A DNA stretch of 64,000 bases from Symsagittifera roscoffensis (GCF_963678635.1 NC_087067.1:24309547-24373546); one strand, 5' to 3'; positions 37,201-47,417 are shown, counted from the first letter of the stretch. Numbers and translations are program-made. Notes: generated from the sequence alone by a model not told the origin.

Positions 37201-38135
37201 AAATCTTATTGTGTTTTGAAGTTTTTTGAAAAAAATACCATTTGTTATAAACATTTTCAAATTTTTCCTTATCTTACCATGGACTTACCAGGAACCAATA
37301 GCCATAATCTGTTCATCACACATTCTACATGTAATACTCGAAAATTACATAACGCATATCGAGATTTTTGCGAAAAAACTAGACATTTCCACACAAAATC
37401 CAAAAAATTTTCGTTTTACTTACCATTTTCTGACCATCGCACTGAAACCTTACCATTCCCTATCTTAATACATTGGAAACCTATTTCCTATGTTAATACA
37501 ATGAAATTCTAACCCTTATAGATAGGGATATTTATACACTATCCTAATACATGGGAAATCTAAACACTACCTTAAAACATGGTAAGATCGGGCGCCAAAA
37601 TTTTTTCTGAAACTTACCATCTTACCATCTGAAACCTTACCATCGTAATACACTAGGAATCCTATTACCTAATTAGCTCCTAATTCCCTACAAGGAATTT
37701 CTTATACATAGGGAAATCTATACACTATACATGGGAAATTCGGGCGCCGAAAAAAAACTTACCATCTGAAACTTACCATCTGAAACTTACCATCTGAAAC
37801 TTACCATCTGAAACCTGGTATTTTAATACATTGGGAAACCTATTCCCTATTTTAATACATTGGCACCCCAGAATAAAAACTCCGCACCCCAGTATAAAAA
37901 CTTCGTCTAAAAAAGTACAACCTGTTTTCACCCTTCAAAATTAGTATCTTGCCTTCTTAGGCTTTTTGAGAAAAACTTGAATAATGTCGTCCAAAACGAG
38001 TACCATAGGGTTAGTACAAATATTACTAAAGGATGGATACCTTGTGTGGTGAAGGAAATCTTTTTATGACTTGGTGAAAGATGTTAAAAGCGTTACTAGA
38101 AAAAAAACGATTCAAAAACGGTTAAAACCATTTTA
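34075..38135 (-). repeat. Right arm of the large inverted repeat
   Basis: This arm is the inverted counterpart of 21583-25905. Its outer part (37480-37880) carries the complementary sub-terminal repeats: four near-consecutive TTACCATCTGAAAC motifs and CCCTATNTTAATACATTGG motifs. Just outside those, CACCCCAGTATAAAAACTTC mirrors 21820-21850. It is slightly shorter than the left arm. Beyond 38135 the sequence continues as the 1.1-kb family, whereas left of 21583 it does not match, which places the arm boundary. Confidence 0.75.
34462..34672 (+). CDS. C2H2 zinc-finger exon in right arm
   Basis: The exon core follows AG at 34460-34461 (GATCAG) and ends at AAG followed by a GTAAAA donor at 34673. 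It encodes a degenerate first finger (second Cys lost) and one canonical finger, C-x2-C-x12-H-x4-H, starting CSNCNFYAYSSEDFDNH. A Gln/Cys-containing tail (CAQQSQNTLHEK) is still open at the donor. Unlike the left-arm copy there is no frameshift. No downstream exon was recognised in the remaining 3.4 kb of the arm. The protein is probably nucleic-acid binding; the family is otherwise unknown. Confidence 0.5.
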
Positions 38136-41100
38136 TTGCACAGCAATTGAGCAGTTTATGACACGATAAAGCAATTGTCTAACAAAAAATCAAATTTTTC
38201 GAACCAAGCAAAGCAGTTTATTCCCATTGTCTAAAAACAGCATATAAAACACCCATTAATAGTTATATTTTGTTGTTATTTGTTATTTGAAAGAGTTTAT
38301 GAAGAAAATCTATCGAAAGTTTAACAGTTTTTTGAATTTTTTGTGACGTTTTAAGCAATTAATAATTTGCTTTTAGCGAAAAACTCTCAATAGTTGATGT
38401 TTTTGTAGAAATGATAGAAAGTGCTTTTTTGATACTAAGATTTTGATACTATTGATTACAACCTTTCAATGATAAGTGAAATTTTTACGTACAGAGAGGC
38501 GTCCCTCTAATATTATTGAACCATTTCCTCAGTACTAGAAATTCGTATGTTTTTTATGCAAATAAACAATCATCAAATTAAAATCTTCATTGTGGCTTAC
38601 CTCAACGTTCAGTTTTGGGGTACCTGCTTTTATTTGTTTTTATATTTTTGATCTCCCAAGATACCACATATTAGTTAAGGTAATCTTTAGGCCAATAAAA
38701 CTATTGTTTTTAGCACACTTAACTAAATTACCAATTTTGAAAACGTTTTGTCAGAAAGGTTGGAAAAGAAAAAAAATGCAATAAATAAAAAATAAATTAT
38801 TGCAATATAAAGAAGCAAACTTCACCTAAATCGAAGCTTAAACAAAACAAATAAAAAGGGCATTTGGAAACCCGGAAACTTTTTTAAAATAGAAATCCTA
38901 ATTCAGGGAACATATCGGAGCAGTATAAAAAAAATCGATTGATTCAATTTTAAATTTTTATTGGACAGGAAATTTGCTCAACTTATCTGTTTTCATTGAA
39001 ATTTATAGGCAGTTTATACAACCAATACATCAATAAAGTAAATTTATATAAGATTGAAAATGAAATTGCTTCAAAACTATAAATAAAACACTTTTATCTA
39101 AATTCGAATTGCGTTTGGCCCAAAATCAATTAAGTTTAGGTAAAGCCAAATATTTGTAGACAATAAAAAACATAAGGCATTTGTGATTCAATTAATCAAT
39201 TTGCACGTACACGAACTAATGAAAAAACTCTTTGAAATATTAAGACTAATTTACCAAAATTTTTTTGGTAAAACAATTTTAAGTCACTTAAAAAGAACCA
39301 ACGGATCAAAAAATTTTACACCCCAAAAATAAAAATAGCCGTATCAATTGAAATAAAGCAAAAAAGAGCTTTTTTTTGAAGTCCTATGTTTTTTTTTCCG
39401 AGTACTTTCCTGAAAAACATGGGAAAATTAACTTAAAATGAAATGGCTCAGCAGTGCTTCAACCTTTTGAAATATATTTTGCGACCAATTCTTAAAAAAA
39501 TGTTTACAAAAATATAAAAGTATCTAACACCATTAAAACTAAAACTAATAAAATCGGGTTGTACAATATAAAAATCAAAATAACTGTCAAAAACCGAATC
39601 AGTTTTGTTATCGAAATATGCAATTAAACAGAAAAAACAGCATCATCTAAGAATTGAGAATACTAACCGCTCACTAAAATCAATGGTTGAATGCGTATTC
39701 TACGAAAACAGGGGTTCTTTTTTGGGACAAAATAATGATGAAAAAAAATTGTGGATTGATCAGTTTTATTTTTCGAGCTCTGACGAAGGCCTAAAAAGAC
39801 GTTACTTGGAAACCGTTTTGGCGCTGCAGGGGAAATTATATCATTAATTCATATGCCGGCCGTTTTTGCAACTTTGGAAAGTTTCGAGTAAAAATTTACA
39901 CCCCTCGTATAAAAATGTCGCACCCCCCGTATAAAAACTTCGTCTAAAATGTACAATTTGTTTTCAACCTTCAAAATTAGTATCTTGCCTTCTTAGGCGT
40001 CTTGAGAAAAACTTGAGGAATGTCGTCCAAAACGGGTACCATAGGGTTAGTACTGAAGGATGGATACATTGTGTGGTGAAGGAAATCTTTTTATGCTTTG
40101 GTGAAAGATGTTAATAGGTTATAAGAAAAAAATTTCAAAAACTGATGAAATCAAATAATTGCACAGCAATTGAGCAGTTTATGACGCAATCGAGCAGTTT
40201 ATGAAACAAAACAGCAATTGTCTAACAAAAAATCATGTATTTCGAACCAATCGATGCAGTTTATTCCAATTGTCGAAAAGCAGGTTAAAAAAACTTTCGT
40301 TTTTCGAAGAAAAAGTCGGTTCAAAAGACGAAGATATTGTTCTATTTGTTATATGAAAGAGTTTTTGGAAAAAATTTATCATAAGTTATCTTTTTTAAAT
40401 TTTTGTGACGTTTTGAGCAATTAACAATATGAATTTTGCAAAAAACGCTCAATAGTTGATGCTTTTGTGGAATCTTTTAAAAATGCTATTTTGAAAATAC
40501 GATTTTGATACTATTGATTTCAACCTCTTAATCGTAAGTGAAATTTTCACGTACAGAGAGGCGTCCCTCTAAATTTATTGAATGTTCCCTCAGTACTAGA
40601 AATCAGTGAGTTTTTTATGCAAATAAACATTCATCAAAATAAAATCGTCATTGCGGGTTACCTCAATTTTCAGTTTTGGGGTACACTGCTTTTATTTAGT
40701 CCCATTAAATCACAAACCGGCCTTTTTTGCAGTTTTGAAAAGTTTCGAGTAAAAATTTACACCCCTCGTATAAAGTTTTGTCTAGAGACTCACAACCCGT
40801 TTCCACCCTTCTAAATAAGTATCTTGCCTTCTTAGGCGTCTTAGGCAAAACTTTGAAGAATGTTGTCCAAAAAGGGTACTATAGGGTACCACAATAGCAC
40901 TAAAGGATGGATACCTTTCGTGTGAAGGATATCCTTTTATGGCTTCGTGAAAGATGTTACATGTTAATTCAAGGAGCATATGAAAGCATTATAAAAAAAA
41001 ACAATATTTTCAATTCAATTTTCTTATCGAAGAAGACAGTTGCTCAGTTTTACTGTTTTCTTTAAAATTTAATGGCAGTTCAAACAACCAATACATCAAT

Positions 41101-41530
41101 AACGTATCTTTTATATGGGATTGCCAATAAAATTGCTTCAAAACTACAAGTAAAATACTTTTTTCTAAAGACGAATTGCGTTTTGCCTAAAATCAGTTAA
41201 GTTTAGGTAAAGCCGAAGAAGTGTAGACAATAAAAAACATGAGGCATTTGTGATTCACTCAATCAATTGCACGTATACGAACTATCGACAATACTCTTTG
41301 AAATAAAAAGACTACTTTACCAAAAAGTTTTGATAAAACAGCCTTAAGATACTTAGAAAAAAACAACGGATCATAAATCTTACACCCCAAAAAGAACAAT
41401 TATCGCATCAATTGAAATAAAGCAAAAAAATTTTTGAAGTCCTTGGTTTTTTTTTCTGGAAAACATGGTAATAAAATACAAGAAAATTGAACATAAAATG
41501 AAATGGCTCAGCAGTGCTTCAACTGTTTGA
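38136..41530. repeat. B-A-B-A' repeat block flanking the right arm
   Basis: B segments (38136-38573 and about 39480-40630) belong to the 1.1-kb family (CAGCAATTGAGCAGTTTATGAC, CCTTCTTAGGCGTCTTGAG, TCCCTCAGTACTAGAAAT). A segments (about 38574-39480 and 40630-41530) share CAGTTTTGGGGTACNCTGCT, AATCANTTAAGTTTAGGTAA, GACAATAAAAAACATNAGGC and GAAATGGCTCAGCAGTGCTT. The overall period is about 2.05 kb. The A copies are clearly diverged from each other. No gene was recognised; the frames at 38590, 39605, 40218 and 40578 are repeat translations. Confidence 0.75.
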
Positions 41531-42545
41531 AATATGTTCTGTGCTTGCTCAAGTTGGTGCTCTTTCAATAGTTTTTACTCTGTTTTGTTGCCTTATTGCA
41601 CATTTTGAAACATTTTTATTGAAAACTAGCTTCACTAATTATGTTCATTCGGGTTTTTTTATTAGAGACCTATTAATTCGAATTGACTGGATCTGGACAC
41701 TTCACCTGGAATCAAAACACATTATAACTTAAAAGATAATTAGTACATAGTTTAACCAATGAGGTCTAGAATAGATAGTACTTAAGAGAAAAATCGCAGC
41801 GGCGCTTTAACAGGCTGAATTATCTTCTGCGCTTGCTCAAATTGGCGCTATTCCAATGATAATTTTTCTGTTTTGTTGCTTTATTGCACATCTTGGAACA
41901 AATTTAAAAATTTGTTACTGTAAATATGGTCATCTGAGTGTTTCAGTAAAGATCGAATAAACTGAATTGATTTACCCTAAAAAAATTGACTCCACTTATT
42001 GCAGCAATAACGGCAGCAAAAAAGAGATAGACACCCTCTATTGCCATTTGAAAACATATAACTTCTGTGTCTTTTGAAATTAGTTAGTTTTTAGGCATTG
42101 GACAAACAACCCTTGTCCTTCTATTTATGTTCAATGTACTTGCTTTGTCGCAGTTTGTAACTTCTGAAGAGAAAGGAAATACAACTTTTGAAGATATCGC
42201 TACAAACTGACTTTGAAAGTAACCGTTTACTGTTTCCCAACTAACTCAACAGCCTGAAATTGACCGATACAGTAAACATCTACAGGCAAGCCATAAAAGA
42301 CCGGAGAATGAAATTGTGACATATAACTGCTACTTAGATCCCTACTTTGGAAGTTTTGTCTAAACCGGCCCCCAAAACTAAAACAAAGTATAAATCTTAA
42401 TGAAATCTGCTTAGGGTTAATATTTCCAATTTCTTAGCTTCTTTTGCTTTGTTTGGGTAACTTTATGGTGCATTATTTATCCTTAAACAGAGAAAATTGC
42501 ATTTCTTTTCAGCCCAGTAGTTAGAATATTTTTTTCTCGGATATC
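41531..42545. other. Intergenic region upstream of the ion-channel gene
   Basis: A short diverged direct repeat (about 41515-41635 and 41810-41920) shares CTGCGCTTGCTCAAATTGGN and CTGTTTTGTTGCNTTATTGC. A 72-codon frame at 41514 spans the first copy; it is not convincing. A strong acceptor, ATTTCTTTTCAG (42501-42512), lies 33 bp upstream of the channel ATG and would serve either trans-splicing or a 5' UTR intron. Confidence 0.45.
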
Positions 42546-42782
42546 ATGTTTTTATTAACGGTCTGTTTACTCTCGCTTGTAAAACCAGTATTTTCAATCA
42601 ATCAGCCGGCTAGCCAAGCGAAAAACACTACATGGCATGAAGCGAACCGCCTGTTCCAACGTCTTCTGGACGAGAAGTATTGTCGTGTTGCGAGGCCGAG
42701 GTACAACCAGTCGCAACCTGTTCGGGTTTTTGCTCATGTGCGCCTGAGTGAAATTGTATCGATTGATATTAAGACCCAATTG
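42546..42782 (+). CDS. Cys-loop ligand-gated ion channel, first coding exon (partial gene)
   Basis: The exon starts at ATG 42546, after a TTTTCAG acceptor at 42512, and ends at TTG followed by a GTGAGT donor at 42783. It encodes 79 residues. Residues 1-17 are a hydrophobic signal peptide ending near VFS. An N-glycosylation site (NTTW) follows, and then the hallmark N-terminal segment of nicotinic-type receptors: LFQRLLDEKYCRVARPRYN, a strand, and VRLSEIVSIDIKTQ, where the family has a LxQIIDVDEKNQ-type sequence. These receptors are pentameric membrane channels gated by acetylcholine, amines or other small ligands; subunit type and ion selectivity cannot be told from this exon. The second exon is not visible before the assembly gap. 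GC content is higher than in the flanking repeats, as expected for a real host gene. Confidence 0.75.
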
Positions 42783-43948
42783 GTGAGTTTTTTTTTGAAA
42801 AAATAGAAAAATAGAAAAGTTGATGTCAATATTGCTTTGATTGTGTATTAAATAACTGCAAAAAAATCAGCAAAACGAAATTCGAGCTAAATGGTTTTAT
42901 TTCCAAGCCAACAAAAAACAAAGCCATAACCAAAAAAAAATGTTTTTTTTTCTGTTCATTAAACACCTTTTCTAAATACTTTGCTATCATTGCTCATATG
43001 ATTTTTGGTTCAAAAAATAGGTTTTTTAATGGCCATTCAATACGAGTAACTTGATCATCTGAAAATCTAACACTTCAGATTTCATTTCTAAAAAGCATTA
43101 CCCAAAACCTTGTCTGGCGAAGGTTGTTGCAGGTGGATGCCTTTATCAATTTGTTGACCTAGAGAACCAGGGGATAATTGGAAAGTTCAAACTGCTTCGA
43201 AAAACTCAAGTTTGACGGAAAAAACCCATCGTATTAAATGCAAATTTACAATCGCTATAAATGCTTCAAACTTAGTTTTTGTTTCAGTTAAACTATACAG
43301 AAACTGCGAGCAAAAAAGTATAGTTTCTATCACCAAAAACGAAAAATTATAACGTTTTTTCGTTAAAATAGAGCCACTTATCTATATTTTTAATTTGATT
43401 TAAACTCTTCGTTTCACAGAAAGCTATTACATTAGTGTAAGGCAAAACAAAATAATCAAAAATAGTTAAAAAAAGTTCAAGATTCTTTTTGTATCGATTG
43501 CCTCAGTCGACCAAAATGGTGTATACTTCGAATTTGAGCTCTAATTAAAACTGCTCGTCAACCACAACTTTTTCAGTAACAAAATGGTATCCCGCACCGG
43601 AGTTCCATGGATAATGATTATATTGTATTTTCGTGGTCTGTTTCAATAAATTTCGATAATAATCGATTATAATCGATTTAAAATGGATTACAATCCATTA
43701 TTTTTATATCAATATAAGCCATTATAATCCATTATTATCGATTATAATCCATTAAAAATGGAATATATTTCGTATATTTTTTATGCCAAATTAATCGCTT
43801 ATAATCGGTTTTTTTCCAAGTTATCGCATTTCCTGTTTAGTGCGGTTGTTTCATTAGGTTTCATAAAATGTTACAATTCACTTTTCAATTTTTATAACTT
43901 TTGTCTTATTACCGCCCCCTCCCCCCTCCCATTTTAGTTCGGGGTTTC
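42783..43948 (+). other. Apparent intron 1 of the ion-channel gene, with an AT palindrome tract
   Basis: No exon with the expected next LGIC motifs (NxWLxQxW) was seen. Around 43650-43815, ATTATAATCGATT and AATGGATTATAATCCATT-like units repeat and are themselves palindromic, so the tract could form hairpins. A GTTTTTCAG-type acceptor at about 43578 leads into a frame that stops within a few codons. Confidence 0.4.
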
Positions 43949-44148
43949 NNNNNNNNNNNNNNNNNNNNNNNNNNNNNNNNNNNNNNNNNNNNNNNNNNNN
44001 NNNNNNNNNNNNNNNNNNNNNNNNNNNNNNNNNNNNNNNNNNNNNNNNNNNNNNNNNNNNNNNNNNNNNNNNNNNNNNNNNNNNNNNNNNNNNNNNNNNN
44101 NNNNNNNNNNNNNNNNNNNNNNNNNNNNNNNNNNNNNNNNNNNNNNNN
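43949..44148. other. Assembly gap of 200 N
   Basis: Exactly 200 undefined bases are present, the usual placeholder for a gap of unknown size. The left side ends in a C-rich tract (CCGCCCCCTCCCCCCTCCC). Any open frame crossing it is an artefact. Confidence 0.98.
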
Positions 44149-44209
44149 ATGCGTATGAGTGGTCTAGAAAAAGTGCACTTAAAAAACATATGAACCTGAA
44201 CCAACAAAA

Positions 44210-44619
44210 TGGAACCTGATCTAAACTACATTTTATGATTGGATAAATTAGATATTTTACCACTGTAAAGTATTTAATATTAACCAATCATGATCCATCT
44301 AACTAACAACCCACTTATTTGTAAGTGCTGAAATTACCTGTAATTTCAGCACCAGAGAGATTTGAATTTAACTTAGAAATTAGTTGTCTCTCCAAGAGAA
44401 CTTCAGCAGCCGCAACAAACCAGTATACCCTTGATCTATTGAGCCTAGCAGAGACTAGTTAAACACCCTGAGACTAGAAAGTATAAGAGTAAGATTAGGA
44501 TCGGTATTAGACTAAGAAGTTGCACGAATCTATCCGGTCGAAAATAAGATAGCGTGACGAGCAGACGGTGTACCCTATCCGAAATTACTCTATGAGTTAA
44601 CCATATCGGACTTAACTCA
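44210..44619 (+). repeat. 5' LTR (410 bp)
   Basis: It starts TGGAACCTGATC and ends GGACTTAACTCA. It contains a CCAAT motif (44283), a perfect 13-bp-stem palindrome (44325-44352) and a TATAAG box candidate (44482). By eye it differs from the 3' LTR at about 11 of 410 positions, with no indel. Confidence 0.95.
44325..44352. promoter_or_regulatory. Perfect LTR palindrome (13-bp stem, 2-nt loop)
   Basis: GTGCTGAAATTAC and GTAATTTCAGCAC are exact reverse complements separated by CT. The 3' LTR copy (62039-62066) has one mismatch in the stem. It lies in probable U3, downstream of a CCAAT box, and could be a dimeric factor site or an RNA hairpin. Confidence 0.6.
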
Positions 44620-44621
44620 TC

Positions 44622-44639
44622 TGGTGCGACCATAAGTCT
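44622..44639 (+). promoter_or_regulatory. Primer binding site
   Basis: TGGTGCGACCATAAGTCT starts two bases after the LTR end. It begins TGG, the complement of the CCA at tRNA 3' ends. I could not identify the tRNA without a search. Confidence 0.7.
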
Positions 44640-44940
44640 CGAACAAGACCTTAAAAGCTTAGAATTAACCAAAAATAGATTAGAATTTAGACAAAACATT
44701 TTTAAAATGTTATACGACGATAATTTAATCGAAATGTCTCTACGACTCAATAGATCAGAGCCAATATTCCGAACAATAATAGAACTACCCGGAATTGGAA
44801 GAAGACCTCGAACCAGAGACGACATACGACAAAGTAGAAACTTACCAAATAGTTATATGATAGTACGGCAAAAGCCAACACAAACTTTTATATTTAGAAT
44901 TTTATTAGCAATGAATTTAGATTTTCATTTGCAAACATAA
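44635..44940 (+). CDS. Leader open frame, unknown
   Basis: A frame with no ATG until 44707 runs from the PBS to TAA at 44938-44940. The first part is a charged helix (LEQDLKSLELTKNRLEFRQN) and the middle is Arg-rich with ELPGIGRRPRTRDDIRQSR. It could be a small accessory peptide, an upstream exon of spliced mRNAs, or chance; the helical regularity makes chance less attractive. Confidence 0.3.
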   Translation, partial: SLEQDLKSLELTKNRLEFRQNIFKMLYDDNLIEMSLRLNRSEPIFRTIIELPGIGRRPRTRDDIRQSRNLPNSYMIVRQKPTQTFIFRILLAMNLDFHLQT

Positions 44941-45218
44941 AACCTTGAAGTCAATCTTCATGATCATTTCAGGCGCTAAACAAATCTCAGATCGTTTTCC
45001 TAAATTCTGCAGTATTATATAAAACATGTTTCAAAAATATTTATTAAAAATCAAAACAAAATTAGTAGCATGACAATAAATTGTTAGTAATCATAAAATC
45101 ATCAGTTGTCCCAGCTTCATCACCTAAACATAACAGCAATCATAAGCTCACTAAATATCAAAACTAACATTTTGAACAATTTAAACCATTTTAAACTTAA
45201 AATATAATTTTAAAATAA

Positions 45219-45305
45219 GATCATCAAGGCTTATCCTTGGATCTACATTAAATTTTTCTATTTCATTAAATTTAAAACTTGATCATCAAGGCCTATCCTT
45301 GGATC
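45219..45305 (+). promoter_or_regulatory. Duplicated hairpin in the 5' leader
   Basis: GATCATCAAGGCTTATCCTT... at 45219-45243 and a near-identical copy at 45281-45305 each pair ATCAAGG with CCTTGGAT around a 5-nt loop. Between LTR and gag, paired stem-loops are typical of packaging or dimerisation signals; that role is inferred. Confidence 0.45.
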
Positions 45306-45416
45306 AAAAAGAACAACTTTGTTCTCCCCCACCCACTTAGCTAGTGTCTAACGACCTCAAACGTCGATTCACTATCCAACCCTTTCAAAAAACCCAAGAC
45401 TAATAGAAATTTTTGA

Positions 45417-45830
45417 ACAAAACTAATCATTCAAATTAGGATAATCACACCTCATACACAAACAGTTGGATATATTAGAACAAAACGACAAACACTAAAA
45501 AGGAAAATAATAACCAAACAAAGACAAATCACACAAAAAAGATTTTCAAAAAATAGAAACGCATTTTCAGAATCAGAAGCCAGCAATTTAGACAAACTTT
45601 ATAAATTAAAAGAATCTATTGATAAAAATTGCCCCATTCACGATCAATTATATTTTTCCGACTCAGAAACAACTTCAAATTCATCAAAAAGAGGAAAAAG
45701 AAGAATACAAAAGCAATATAAACACAAACCAGTACACTTGTATAATTGGAATCAACCAATTAGACACATCGATAATTACCTATTAACAGTCATTAAACGA
45801 AAAAATGAGCCAAACACACATTCCAAGTGA
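45417..45830 (+). CDS. Basic open frame before the first long ORF, possibly a spliced exon
   Basis: About 137 codons are open with no ATG, ending at TGA 45828-45830 and overlapping the next ORF by 26 nt. The N-terminal half is Lys/Arg/Gln-rich (RTKRQTLKRKIITKQRQITQ). The second half has KRGKRRIQKQYKHKP. A textbook nematode acceptor, GCATTTTCAG, lies inside it at 45561-45570, so the downstream part could be the second exon of a spliced message. A basic nucleic-acid-binding accessory protein is possible, but this is inference only. Confidence 0.3.
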   Translation, partial: TKLIIQIRIITPHTQTVGYIRTKRQTLKRKIITKQRQITQKRFSKNRNAFSESEASNLDKLYKLKESIDKNCPIHDQLYFSDSETTSNSSKRGKRRIQKQYKHKPVHLYNWNQPIRHIDNYLLTVIKRKNEPNTHSK

Positions 45831-46776
45831 AGATAGTCCAGATGATGACGATATCTACCCCTTCCTCGTAGATGCACCCGATAATAGAGGACAATATGAT
45901 CTTTGCAAGAATTTCCTCCTAAATTTGTTTGAACCCGGAATCAGCCCATGTAAAGCAGAGTTCCCAGATGTAAAAATCAAAAGACAAATTATTGGTCACT
46001 ATCTGAAAGATATATGTAATTTAACACAACAATACGGAATCTACACCATAGAATTCAGTACACCAAACCCGAATCACCGCAGATATGTAATTCAAACAGA
46101 TGATCTTGACTTAGAATTTTCAAAAGTATTCTTAGAATATATAAAAAGCATACAATATCATAACTCACAAAGAGCAAACTCCATATTTACTAATGAAGTT
46201 TTTGCAATAATATATAGTTATATTTCAATATTAGAAAACGAAACCCCAATCTCAAATGTCTCACCGACAGAGACATCCAAACATTTAAGGGTACGACATG
46301 AAATCACACTATTTTCAACTTTCCTACATATAATTAAAGAAAATTTCACTAAAGATGAAGTTTCACAACATACAAAACATGACTTACAAAAAATTTTGGC
46401 ATGGTTTATAATAGATTATTTCACACATAATATAGATTTAATTTCACAAGCAAGAAAAAATTTCAGACCTCAAAATTCAAACGATGATACCGCCATCACA
46501 GAACAGTCAGACTACGTTTGGGACCCCGAATGGTCTCATTATGCATTCATAAATATTCCACAATCAATCTCAAGTCAAGCAATAAGTACAATATCTTATG
46601 CAAGAGATTATGTAAGAGTAGTACCATTAACCATTGATGCAACACCATTAAACTACAATACATTTTTACCTGATACGCGAAATAACAGTTTAAATTCGAC
46701 CGTCATACACAATGAAAACCTTAATGGAACTAGGAATCTCACTCAACAAGACATCAAACACCATCACACTTCATAA
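45805..46776 (+). CDS. 5' ORF, probable N-terminal part of Gag
   Basis: ATG 45805 opens 323 codons to TAA 46774. It begins with an acidic stretch (EDSPDDDDIYPFL), followed by a largely helical region (residues about 30-220) and a less ordered, Asn/Thr-rich end. The frame that continues the Asn/Thr-rich composition is open through the stop and runs into the next ORF, which suggests a frameshift near 46745-46775. No known domain was recognised. Position directly before Gag and the similar tail composition favour a Gag N-terminal (matrix-like) region; a separate accessory protein is the alternative. Confidence 0.45.
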   Translation: MSQTHIPSEDSPDDDDIYPFLVDAPDNRGQYDLCKNFLLNLFEPGISPCKAEFPDVKIKRQIIGHYLKDICNLTQQYGIYTIEFSTPNPNHRRYVIQTDDLDLEFSKVFLEYIKSIQYHNSQRANSIFTNEVFAIIYSYISILENETPISNVSPTETSKHLRVRHEITLFSTFLHIIKENFTKDEVSQHTKHDLQKILAWFIIDYFTHNIDLISQARKNFRPQNSNDDTAITEQSDYVWDPEWSHYAFINIPQSISSQAISTISYARDYVRVVPLTIDATPLNYNTFLPDTRNNSLNSTVIHNENLNGTRNLTQQDIKHHHTS

Positions 46777-46928
46777 ATGAAGAAATCGTTCAGACAACAA
46801 CAACTACACAACAAAGTATTTCACCGATACGTCCAAATTTAACAACACCAAGAAATACAAACACTTCACTAGCACAGGTAACCTTACAATCAACCGTTAA
46901 GCCTTCGGTTGCTCCAAAATATTCACAA

Positions 46929-47417
46929 ATGGATTATCAAACATATAGACCCATGACAATACCGTCAAAAACACGCAGAACGTTCACAAGAATCACTTTT
47001 GCGGAACACAATTATAATTACGCACATTCATCAAAAACAAACTATCCCCCACGAAAAAATAATAATAATCAGATAAGATCTCAATATTGCGATAACCCAA
47101 TGGCAACAACCAACTCAGTAAATTTTCAAACTAATTCACATCCTCCACAGGATCGTAGTGAAAATTACCCATTCTTTCAACAGAATAAAAATAAAAAACA
47201 AGCACCTCATCAAACGGATTATCTATCCTCTGATGATGATTATTTACAACCATCATCTACATTTCTGAATGTAGACAAAAACAACAGAACAATCAAAATA
47301 AACCTCAAAAGCACAAAGAACCAAATAAATCAAGAATATCGTGGACTCAAGAATATCGTGGACAAAGAGTGCAGAAACCACATACATATCATAGAAATTT
47401 TTCTCCACATCCAATAG
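46929..47417 (+). CDS. Low-complexity Gag segment, frameshifted by a 17-bp duplication
   Basis: This ORF of 162 codons is open upstream of its ATG to about 46743. It is Asn/Pro/Thr/Gln-rich. Near its end, 47262-47332 is identical over 71 bp to 48441-48511, which encodes the segment just after the Gag zinc knuckle. Immediately afterwards the 17-bp unit CAAGAATATCGTGGACT is tandemly duplicated (47331-47363), which shifts the frame and produces the stop at 47415. It is best read as part of Gag damaged by these two events. Confidence 0.5.
   Translation: MDYQTYRPMTIPSKTRRTFTRITFAEHNYNYAHSSKTNYPPRKNNNNQIRSQYCDNPMATTNSVNFQTNSHPPQDRSENYPFFQQNKNKKQAPHQTDYLSSDDDYLQPSSTFLNVDKNNRTIKINLKSTKNQINQEYRGLKNIVDKECRNHIHIIEIFLHIQ

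Larger units (their letters stand above)
21583..38135. mobile_element. Candidate giant inverted-repeat (TIR) element, about 16.5 kb
   Basis: Two long arms (about 21583-25905 and 34075-38135) are reverse complements over more than 4 kb and enclose an 8.2-kb interior with several small ORFs. Matching pairs include GGGTGAAAACAGGTTGTA (21783) with its complement at about 37918, the C2H2 zinc-finger exon in each arm, and the CCAAT clusters at the inner ends. The arms have diverged through substitutions and indels, so this is not an assembly mirror. Long terminal inverted repeats are a feature of Maverick/Polinton and some large DNA transposons. However, no DNA polymerase B, retroviral-type integrase, ATPase or transposase was recognised. 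Target-site duplications could not be fixed because the outer ends run into the 1.1-kb repeat family. It could also be a segmental inverted duplication. Confidence 0.6.

Noticed and set aside
21583-38135. Maverick/Polinton assignment
   Set aside because: The long TIRs fit, but no protein-primed DNA polymerase B, integrase, packaging ATPase, protease or capsid protein was recognised.
43570-43640. Second exon of the ion-channel gene after a TTTTTCAG acceptor
   Set aside because: All frames stop quickly and none contains the expected NxWLxQxW-type sequence.
43878-44287. Open frames across the gap
   Set aside because: They consist mostly of undefined bases.
44445-44825. 126-codon minus-strand frame over the LTR and leader
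   Set aside because: It is antisense to the PBS and leader frame and crosses the LTR boundary; no splice or composition support was seen.
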